64,000 nt of DNA from NCBI RefSeq assembly GCF_016458275.1, contig NZ_JAEMHM010000002.1:126001-190000 (forward strand), given 5' to 3'. The translations under genes and the position numbers were made by a program. The stretch comes from Geomesophilobacter sediminis (GTDB lineage: Bacteria; Desulfobacterota; Desulfuromonadia; Geobacterales; Geobacteraceae). Positions within the stretch are counted from its first letter, which is position 1; every line of letters begins with the position of its first letter. Shown here in pieces: positions 45,789 to 52,238 of this stretch. The notes under the pieces are model-generated. The model was not told the origin of the DNA. It searched no databases and saw nothing but the letters and a program-made list of their open reading frames with translations.

Positions 45789-47510
45789 ATGCAACCTGTC
45801 ACGCGAAGAGAGTGGCTCCCCCGGGAGGGGGCGCCGGAAGGGGTGCAAAGGCTCGTCGATTCCTCGATCCCGGCCCTGGAAGCCCGCATCCTGGCCAACC
45901 GCGGCATCGTCGATCCCGAGGTGGCCGATCTCTTTCTTTGTCCGGCGCTCAAGGCGCTGCACGACCCGATGACGCTCACCGGGATGCCGGCGGCGGTCGA
46001 GCGCCTGGCCCAGGCGGTTTCCCGGGGCGAGACGGTATGCGTCCACGGCGACTACGACGTGGACGGGGTCACCTCCGTGGCACTCCTCATTTCCTTCTTC
46101 GAGGAAATCGGTCTCAACGCATTCCCCTACATACCCAAAAGGCTCACCGAAGGGTACGGCCTCTCCGATCTCGGTGTGGAAGCCGCCCGGGTACGCGGGA
46201 CGGCGGTCATGGTCACCGTCGACTGCGGCATCTCCTCGGTCGCCGAGGCGCTTTTATGCCGCGGCGCCGGTATCGACCTCATCGTCACCGACCACCATGC
46301 GCCGCCGGAAACCCTCCCCGACGCCTACGCCGTGATCAACCCGCACCAGACCGGCTGCCAGTACCCGTTCAAGGAACTCGCCGGGGTTGGGGTCGCCTTC
46401 AACCTCCTCGTTGCCCTGCGCGCCAGGTTGCGGCGCGATGGCCATTTCCCTCCCGGTAAGGAACCGGACCTGCGCCGGTACCTGGACCTGGTCGCCTTGG
46501 GGACCATTGCCGACGTCGTGCCGCTGCTCGGCCTGAACCGGGTCCTGGTCAGCTACGGCCTCAAGGAACTGACTGCGGAAAAACGGGTGGGGATCAAGGC
46601 GCTCAAGGAAGTATCCGGCGCCACCGGCGAGGTGGGATGCGGTGCCGTCGGGTTCCGGCTCGCCCCGCGATTAAACGCCGCCGGCCGCCTCGAAGACGCT
46701 GCCCTGGGGCTCAAACTCCTTCTGACCGAAGATCCGGACCAGGCCCGTGAGATCGCCCAGCAGCTCGATGACAGCAACGCCCAGCGCCAGGCTTTGGAGC
46801 GCGCCATGCTTGAGGAGGCGCGGCAGATGCTGACCAGCGGCGCTTACAAGGGGCGCAAGAGCATCGTCCTTGCCTCGGAGGAGTGGCACCCCGGCGTGAT
46901 CGGGATCGTCGCCTCGCGCATCGCCGAGATGTTTCATCGTCCCGTGGTCCTTTTCGCCCTGCAGAACGGGGCGGGGCGCGGCTCGGGGCGCAGCATCTCC
47001 CGGTTCCATCTGCTCGATGCGATCCGTGAATGTGAAGAGCACCTGGTCCGGTTCGGCGGCCACAGCCACGCCGCCGGGCTGTCGATCGAGGAGTCGCGTC
47101 TGGAGCGGTTCATCGAGGAGTTCGAAGCGGCAGCCGGGCGGGTACTCGATGATGACCTGCTCACCCCGCGCCTTTACTATGATGCCGAGATCACCCCGCG
47201 GGACCTGGACCTGGCACTCCCGGAACGCCTGGAGCGTTTGAAGCCTTTCGGGATGGGAAACCCGGAGCCGCTGTTTCTGTTGCGTGGGGCGACCGTGGTG
47301 TCGACGCGGGTCTTGAAGGGGGGGCACCTGAAACTCGATCTTTCCTGCGGCGGCAAGCGCCTGGAAGCGATCGCCTTCGGGCTCGCCGAGCGGGAGCCGG
47401 CCGGCAACCGGCTGGACCTGGTCTTCGCACCGACGGTCAACGTCTGGAACGGCAGGACCAGGCTCCAGCTCGTGGTTAAGGATTTTCGGGAGGTGGCGGC
47501 GGCATGCTGA
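45789..47510 (+). CDS. recJ: Single-stranded-DNA-specific exonuclease RecJ
   Basis: 5'-3' ssDNA exonuclease of recombination and repair. The 573-residue protein has the DHH-family motifs H-G-D-Y-D-V-D-G-V-T-S, V-D-C-G-I-S and T-D-H-H-A-P, a DHHA1 domain with F-G-G-H-S-H-A-A-G-L and a C-terminal OB domain. Overlaps the CDF transporter gene by 7 nt. Confidence 0.96.
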   Translation: MQPVTRREWLPREGAPEGVQRLVDSSIPALEARILANRGIVDPEVADLFLCPALKALHDPMTLTGMPAAVERLAQAVSRGETVCVHGDYDVDGVTSVALLISFFEEIGLNAFPYIPKRLTEGYGLSDLGVEAARVRGTAVMVTVDCGISSVAEALLCRGAGIDLIVTDHHAPPETLPDAYAVINPHQTGCQYPFKELAGVGVAFNLLVALRARLRRDGHFPPGKEPDLRRYLDLVALGTIADVVPLLGLNRVLVSYGLKELTAEKRVGIKALKEVSGATGEVGCGAVGFRLAPRLNAAGRLEDAALGLKLLLTEDPDQAREIAQQLDDSNAQRQALERAMLEEARQMLTSGAYKGRKSIVLASEEWHPGVIGIVASRIAEMFHRPVVLFALQNGAGRGSGRSISRFHLLDAIRECEEHLVRFGGHSHAAGLSIEESRLERFIEEFEAAAGRVLDDDLLTPRLYYDAEITPRDLDLALPERLERLKPFGMGNPEPLFLLRGATVVSTRVLKGGHLKLDLSCGGKRLEAIAFGLAEREPAGNRLDLVFAPTVNVWNGRTRLQLVVKDFREVAAAC

Positions 47511-48403
47511 GGCACGAGCGTTTCAACCGCGCCGATCGCGTGATCCGGATTGGCTTCTGGATGAACGCCTTTCTCATGGTGATCAAGCTGGCCGCCGGTC
47601 ACTTCGGCCATTCCGAGGCCGTGTTTGCCGACGGCGTCGAGAGCGCCTGCGATCTGGTGGTGATGGCCGCCACCATCGTGGCGCTCAAGGTAGGGCGCAA
47701 ACCGTTCGACGAGGAGCACCCCTACGGGCACGGCAAGGTGGAAAGCCTGAGCGCCATCCTGGTATCGCTCATCATCTGCGCCACCGGCCTGTGGATTCTC
47801 TACGACTCCGTCGTGCGGATCCGGGAAGGGGACTACGAATCCCCCCAACTCATGGCGGTTGGTGCGGCCTTGGTGACCATCCTGGTGAAGTGGGCGCTGG
47901 GGCGCTATACCATGGGGATCGGCAACCAACTGGGGAGCCCCGCGGTGGTCGCCGTGGCCCGCGACCATAAAAAAGATGCCATCACCTCCGTTGCGACCCT
48001 GATCGGCGTCACCGGCGCCTATTTTGGCGTGGAAATGATGGACCCGATCGCTGCCGGGATCACCGCCTTCTTCATCGTCCATCTGGGGTTACAGGGTTTC
48101 CGGATGTCCGCCCACGAACTGATGGACGGCCGTCCCCAGGCCGAGCTGATGAGCTCGATCGCCGAGGTGGCCGCCGCAGTGCCGGGGGTAGGGCGGGTGC
48201 ATGAGATTCGCGGGCGGCGTTCCGGGCAGTACATCATCGTGGACATGGAACTCGACATGGACCCCGAGATGACCGTCAAGCAGAGCCACGACATCGTCGA
48301 GACCGTGAAGCGGCTCATCTTCGAGCGCTTCCCCAATGTAGGCGACGTCATGATCCACATCAACCCGTGGGACGACCCCCACGAAGACCTCACCCGCCTC
48401 TGA
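47504..48403 (+). CDS. Cation diffusion facilitator (CDF) transporter
   Basis: Divalent-cation/proton antiporter of 299 residues. About six membrane segments carry F-A-D-G-V-E-S-A-C-D and R-D-H-K-K-D-A, which supply the transmembrane metal-site Asp/His residues. The cytoplasmic C-terminal domain (about 205-299) has V-H-E-I-R-G-R-R-S-G and a M-I-H-I-N-P dimer region. The metal (Zn, Fe, Mn or Co) cannot be told from sequence. Translation is probably coupled to recJ. Confidence 0.9.
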   Translation: MLRHERFNRADRVIRIGFWMNAFLMVIKLAAGHFGHSEAVFADGVESACDLVVMAATIVALKVGRKPFDEEHPYGHGKVESLSAILVSLIICATGLWILYDSVVRIREGDYESPQLMAVGAALVTILVKWALGRYTMGIGNQLGSPAVVAVARDHKKDAITSVATLIGVTGAYFGVEMMDPIAAGITAFFIVHLGLQGFRMSAHELMDGRPQAELMSSIAEVAAAVPGVGRVHEIRGRRSGQYIIVDMELDMDPEMTVKQSHDIVETVKRLIFERFPNVGDVMIHINPWDDPHEDLTRL

Positions 48404-48502
48404 CAAAAAAGACCGTCCCCTTTTTCCTCCCGTATCCTCACGCCGGAATAGGGCGCCTATCGGCTGCTAAACACGGCTACCGCAAATGGCTTTTGCTGAA
48501 AC

Positions 48503-48540
48503 AACAAGACCCCGCAAGCTCGGCAGTGCGGGGTCTTGTT
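48503..48540 (+). terminator. Intrinsic terminator after the recJ-CDF pair
   Basis: Perfect 14-bp stem: AACAAGACCCCGCA (48503-48516) and its complement (48527-48540) around a 10-nt loop, with a short T-rich 3' edge. The rest of 48404-48728 shows no supported gene. Confidence 0.8.
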
Positions 48541-48728
48541 ACATCGTGGCTTGGTGTTCCCCTGAGCCCCCTGTTTGCCCGCCCGACGGACCGCCGGGCG
48601 CAAGGTGCAGCCTCGTTTCCGGGTGAATCTAGTTTAAGCGCACCGTAAACCTAATTGACGACCAAATGCCCGGGATGGAATCTGCCGATCGTCGGCAACT
48701 CCTTTGGGTGCCAGCGAATCTTGGAACC

Positions 48729-49379
48729 TCAGATCGCCATCAGGCTGATCAGGGCGGACCAGGGGCTGGTGCCGTTGCTCAGGATCGCCCGGACCCTGAA
48801 CCAGTAGAGTCTCCCCGGGGTCAGATTCCTCATCTCGATTCGGTTGCACCTCGACGAAACCACCAGGTATTTCCAGTTTTCCTCATTATTGGGGTCCTCA
48901 GCCCACCACACCTCGTAGCTCTTCGCACCAGGGATCCGGCTGCATCTGCCGATGATCACCCCGTGCTCCGTTCCGTGCTTGACGGTAAAGTTTTTCGGCC
49001 CCGTCGAAAGGGAAAGGGCACGGGCTTGCGGGGACGTGGTCGTCTTTTTGATCCAGCCAAGTCCGGCCCGGATCAGAAGGGTCGAGTCCTTGCGGGCGGC
49101 AATGCTCACAAAATCGAGAACATCGCCGAACATGCTGTTGAACTCATGCCTTCGGGTGTTCGTTTCCACCGTCTTTACCGGGTCGCCCCGAAGCGATGCG
49201 GCGTGAGTTTGTTCCAGTTGCTGGAACGATTCCCTGAGTGCGTCCGGGGTTGCCAGGAAAAAGGCCCAGGTGAACCCGAGGATTCCCGTTTCGGTGAGTG
49301 CCTCGACGGTGGGACGGGCCTTGAGAAGGAACTCGCCGTGCCCGAGTTTGTTGAATGCGGTTATGAGGCGTTTTTCCAT
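48729..49379 (-). CDS. Protein with C-terminal fibronectin type III-like domain
   Basis: Protein of 216 residues without a signal peptide. The N-terminal half is helical and unassigned. The C-terminal 90 residues (C-S-R-I-P-G-A-K-S-Y-E-V-W-W-A-E through L-T-P-G-R-L-Y-W-F-R-V-R-A) form a fibronectin type III-like repeat, including the tyrosine-corner L-T-P-G-x-x-Y. GAGGAG lies seven bases before ATG 49379. Not part of an obvious operon; function unknown. Confidence 0.78.
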   Translation of the reverse strand: MEKRLITAFNKLGHGEFLLKARPTVEALTETGILGFTWAFFLATPDALRESFQQLEQTHAASLRGDPVKTVETNTRRHEFNSMFGDVLDFVSIAARKDSTLLIRAGLGWIKKTTTSPQARALSLSTGPKNFTVKHGTEHGVIIGRCSRIPGAKSYEVWWAEDPNNEENWKYLVVSSRCNRIEMRNLTPGRLYWFRVRAILSNGTSPWSALISLMAI

Positions 49380-49566
49380 CGGGGTACTCCTCGGCCTGAT
49401 TGTGATTGGTAAATATTAATCGTAGGAAGGGTACTATGCGCATGGCCGATTGCAACCAGAGCGGCGTCGAATTCAAGGTGAACGGAAGAGGAGTAGATCC
49501 GGGGGGACGAGTCGGTAATTCACTGTGGGTGTTAGACCAACTACGCGGCAGGTTTTTAAAGTGAAC

Positions 49567-49692
49567 GGACGAATGGCAAACTCGGAGGGGAGGATTGCCA
49601 ACTCAGGAGGGAAAATGGCAAACTCCGCGGGGAGGATTGCCATCTCAGCAGGGAAAATGACCAACTCCGCGGGCGGAGTTGTTAAAACCTGC
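49567..49692. repeat. 21-bp tandem repeat with alternating units
   Basis: Five clear 21-bp units (49567, 49588, 49609, 49630, 49651) and further decayed copies to about 49755. Two unit types alternate (GGGAGGATTGCCAACTC type and GGGAAAATGGCAAACTC type), making a 42-bp higher-order unit. Both strands stay open only because 21 is a multiple of three, so I do not call a gene. The rest of 49380-50010 shows no supported gene. Confidence 0.85.
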
Positions 49693-50014
49693 GGCCCAAT
49701 TGCAAGAGTCGGCGTGGTGAATTGCAAACTCTCAAGTATGAAATGCAAACTCCGGTGCAGGCGTTGTTAAAATCGCCGGCGCATTTGCAACCTCGGCACA
49801 TGGAATGCGTAAATTTCGGGTAAAATACTTCCAACTCACGAGCCGGCAAGACCTGTGGCATGAGAAACTGTCTGGGCGGTTATCGCGTTGCAGTCACGGT
49901 GAAGTCCCATTGTGGCCTCCCCTGCGTGAACGCGGTTGGTCAACCCACACTCTGAGCACCACACACCCTGTCTCGGTCACAGGGGCCTTTGACAGTTCTT
50001 TTACTCTCAGTTGA

Positions 50015-50054
50015 AATTAAAGATTTGACATAAATAATTTAATCGTGCTAATTA
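50015..50054 (+). promoter_or_regulatory. Candidate sigma-70 promoter
   Basis: TTGACA at 50025-50030, an 18-nt spacer and TAATTA at 50049-50054, with an AT-rich upstream element. Shares AATTAAAGATTTGAC with the rmlA promoter region. Confidence 0.5.
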
Positions 50055-50163
50055 TGCACAGCTCAAAATCACCCGTACTTTGGGAGGAACCCTTCCCGGG
50101 CTAGAGGGGGGGGGCTGTAACTTCACCGTCACTACGGTGTCATTACCAATCGAGGGCTTCAAC

Positions 50164-50427
50164 GTGTCACTTACTCATTCCCGTGTCATATACACCACCA
50201 TCTATGCCGTAGTGTCATCGGTCGACTATCACGGTCCCGCATCGGGATTCAGCATCCTGCGGGTGACCGGGGAAGGTCTGGACAGGGAAGTGAAGCTGTT
50301 CGGGAGAATCAAACCGGTGGCCGTGGGGGATCGCCTGGAAGCTTTCGGGATGTGGCATGAGGTCGAGGGGGAACGCGGATTCAACGCCTTCGAGATCAAG
50401 AAGGTACAGGAGGTCGCATGTTTGTGA
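50164..50427 (+). CDS. Small protein resembling the RecD2 N-terminal OB domain
   Basis: Protein of 87 residues. The stretch from A-V-V-S-S-V-D-Y-H through G-F-S-I-L-R-V, K-L-F-G-R-I-K-P-V-A-V-G-D-R-L-E and F-G-M-W-H-E-V-E-G-E-R-G-F-N-A-F-E-I follows the layout of the OB-fold that precedes the helicase in RecD2/YrrC proteins, here without any helicase. The GTG at 50164 has GAGGG seven bases upstream; the frame reads back to 50080. It overlaps the next gene by 10 nt. Confidence 0.6.
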   Translation: MSLTHSRVIYTTIYAVVSSVDYHGPASGFSILRVTGEGLDREVKLFGRIKPVAVGDRLEAFGMWHEVEGERGFNAFEIKKVQEVACL

Positions 50428-50660
50428 GAATCCTGTTGAAAAACGGCACCATCAGTCTGGTCCCCGAAGGTGAACTGGACCGAATGGTCAGGGACCAGGA
50501 GGTGACCGCGATCCGCAGGGACAACCGGTGGGTCCTGATTGCGGAGGTGCCGTTGAGAAAGCGGGATCTTCCTTTCCCAGGGGCCGGCCGACGGTGGTCG
50601 GACCTCGACCAGATGTGGGAGGCCATCTCCCGTGTCGGGAACGTTCACCGGCGGCTTTAG
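50418..50660 (+). CDS. Small conserved protein, GSU3473-like
   Basis: Protein of 80 residues beginning M-F-V-R-I-L-L-K-N-G with P-E-G-E-L-D-R-M-V and a W-V-L-I-A-E core. This pattern recalls a family of short uncharacterised Geobacter proteins (GSU3473-like), from memory only. Overlaps the OB-fold gene, so the two are translated together. Transcription ends at the hairpin at 50679. Confidence 0.6.
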   Translation: MFVRILLKNGTISLVPEGELDRMVRDQEVTAIRRDNRWVLIAEVPLRKRDLPFPGAGRRWSDLDQMWEAISRVGNVHRRL

Positions 50661-50678
50661 CGAAGATTACCCAAATAG

Positions 50679-50719
50679 AAAAAGCGCCCTGCGGAGATCT
50701 TTCCTCCCGGGGCGCTTTT
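50679..50719 (+). terminator. Intrinsic terminator (usable from both strands)
   Basis: AAAAAGCGCCC at 50679-50689 pairs with GGGGCGCTTTT at 50709-50719, with an inner GGAG/CTCC stem. It lies between convergent genes. Confidence 0.85.
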
Positions 50720-50746
50720 GCGTTTTGGGCCGGAATCTTGTCGGTC

Positions 50747-50956
50747 TCAGCCGCGGAAAACGTCGGTGACCAGTTCCAGATCGCCGCTTACGCAAACCTG
50801 CAGCGACATCCGGGTTCTCCGGACGTGGCTTTCCAGGTTGATCCACTCTTCGTTGATCTGTTTGCTTTGCCCTTGGGCGACGTACTTGGGGGTGTTCTTA
50901 AGCTGTTCTTCCAGCGCTTCGAGCTGGGAACGGATCGGTTCGCATTTGGTAGCCAT
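50747..50956 (-). CDS. Small coiled-coil protein of unknown function
   Basis: Protein of 69 residues, largely helical (I-R-S-Q-L-E-A-L-E-E-Q-L) with a heptad-like pattern over residues 7-50 and one Cys. A strong GAGGAGG ribosome site lies before ATG 50956. No family recognised. Confidence 0.65.
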   Translation of the reverse strand: MATKCEPIRSQLEALEEQLKNTPKYVAQGQSKQINEEWINLESHVRRTRMSLQVCVSGDLELVTDVFRG

Positions 50957-50993
50957 AGGGTCCTCCTCTTCTTGCCCCTGTTTCGATCATAGC

Positions 50994-51082
50994 ATTTACC
51001 GGCGTACCGGGTAAACCCGGCGTCGGGATCGGGTGCGAAGAGACGCGGCCACCGGACCGGGAGGGGAGCTCCGGTTTACCGG
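50994..51082. promoter_or_regulatory. Cluster of CCGGTAAA-type inverted repeats upstream of the cytochrome gene
   Basis: Three nested inverted repeats: TTTACCGG with CCGGGTAAA (50995-51015), CCGGGTAAACCCGG (51007-51020) and CCGGTTTACCGG (51071-51082). They lie 40-125 nt upstream of a strong promoter and downstream of the divergent small gene. They could be operator sites; no regulator is known. Confidence 0.4.
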
Positions 51083-51120
51083 AAACTTCGGAATCACGCG
51101 GCTCTAGGGGGCATAAGTTC

Positions 51121-51150
51121 TTGACAGGACACCGGTTGCGGTAGTATACA
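51121..51150 (+). promoter_or_regulatory. Strong sigma-70 promoter for the dodecahaem cytochrome
   Basis: Perfect TTGACA at 51121-51126, an 18-nt spacer and TATACA at 51145-51150. Implies a leader of about 30 nt before the ATG. Confidence 0.75.
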
Positions 51151-51187
51151 GGATCGTTTTTGTAAATTGCCATGAATAGGAGGAATG

Positions 51188-52048
51188 ATGAAACGGAACA
51201 TGTTTAGCAAGTTCGCTGGTTCCCTGCTCGCTCTGGCACTCGTCTTCGCCGCCTCGTCGGCGTTCGCGAAAGTCGCTACTGTCGACATCCCGGTGGACAG
51301 CCAGATGTACGCCCAGGCTCCGCAGCCGCTGACCCCGTCGCAGTGCGCCCAGTGCCACAGCTACCAGTTCGGCGCCCTCAAGGAGAAGGGCGGCAAGCAC
51401 CGCTTCGCCTGCCAGGAGTGCCACAAGGCTTTCCACGCGTACAACCCGAACAAGGGGAACTACGCCGAGATTATGCCGAAGTGCTCCCAGTGCCACACCG
51501 ACATCCACGGGCCGGCCAACAAGGACTGCGCTACCTGCCACACCAACCCGCACACCCCGCGGGTGGTCAAGGTCACCGAGCGTCTGACCAACAGCTGCGC
51601 TACCTGCCACCAGGAAGAGAAGGCTGAGCTGGTCCAGTTCCCGAGCAAGCACTCCCTGCTCGCCTGCTCCAAGTGCCACCACACCCGTCACGGCTACAAA
51701 CCGTCCTGCCAGGAGTGCCACAAGCCGCACTACAAAGGGCAGGAGTACAGCAGCTGCCTCGGCTGCCACTCGGTCCACAAGCCGAAGAAGGTTACCTACA
51801 AGTCCAACGAACCGGCCCAGACCTGCGGTTCCTGCCACACCAAGGTGTACGGCAAATGGACCAAGACCGTCAGCAAGCACTCCAAGGTCAACTGCGCCAC
51901 CTGCCACCACGACAAGCACGGCTACATTCCGAAGTGCGAAGAGTGCCACAAGGCTCCGCACCCGGCCGGTATCCTGAAGCACTACCCGCGCTGCCTGGAT
52001 TGCCACCTCGACGTGCATGAGCTCCCCGGCATGGGGGGCAAGAAGTAA
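51188..52048 (+). CDS. Periplasmic dodecahaem c-type cytochrome
   Basis: Exported multihaem cytochrome of 286 residues. A signal peptide (residues 1-27, cut after A-F-A) precedes twelve C-x2-C-H haem motifs, about one per 21 residues. Extra His residues shortly after many motifs (for example C-H-T-D-I-H, C-H-T-N-P-H, C-H-K-P-H) suggest bis-His ligation as in cytochrome c7-type proteins. Probably carries electrons across the periplasm in extracellular respiration. It is rich in Lys and His. AGGAGGA precedes tandem ATGs; the second (51188) has better spacing. It has its own promoter and terminator. Confidence 0.93.
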   Translation: MKRNMFSKFAGSLLALALVFAASSAFAKVATVDIPVDSQMYAQAPQPLTPSQCAQCHSYQFGALKEKGGKHRFACQECHKAFHAYNPNKGNYAEIMPKCSQCHTDIHGPANKDCATCHTNPHTPRVVKVTERLTNSCATCHQEEKAELVQFPSKHSLLACSKCHHTRHGYKPSCQECHKPHYKGQEYSSCLGCHSVHKPKKVTYKSNEPAQTCGSCHTKVYGKWTKTVSKHSKVNCATCHHDKHGYIPKCEECHKAPHPAGILKHYPRCLDCHLDVHELPGMGGKK

Positions 52049-52064
52049 GCCCCGAGCAGCATCC

Positions 52065-52095
52065 AGCCCCCCGGCGCGAGCCGGGGGGCTTTTTT
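52065..52095 (+). terminator. Intrinsic terminator after the cytochrome gene
   Basis: AGCCCCCCGGC (52065-52075), loop GCGA, perfect complement (52080-52090), then Ts. Confidence 0.95.
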
Positions 52096-52140
52096 CGTTT
52101 AGGTAATGCGCTGTAGGGAGTAGCATGGTTTGTCGCATGT

Positions 52141-52224
52141 CCCACGTCGAACGTCCCACGTCCCACGTCCCACGTCCCACGTCGAACGTCGAACGCCGAA
52201 CGCCGAACGCCGAACGCCGAACGT
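52141..52224. repeat. Heptamer satellite, twelve units
   Basis: Twelve exact 7-nt units: CCCACGT or CGAACGT/CGAACGC variants, in blocks (1 CCCACGT, 1 CGAACGT, 4 CCCACGT, then 6 CGAACG-type). Ends 14 nt before the helicase start codon, so it occupies the region where a ribosome site and promoter would be expected. Confidence 0.95.
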
Positions 52225-52238
52225 AAACCTCGAGATAC

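Noticed and set aside
49525-49770. Repetitive open frames on both strands (81 and 91 codons)
   Set aside because: Produced by a 21-bp tandem repeat; no ribosome site, and both strands are open equally.
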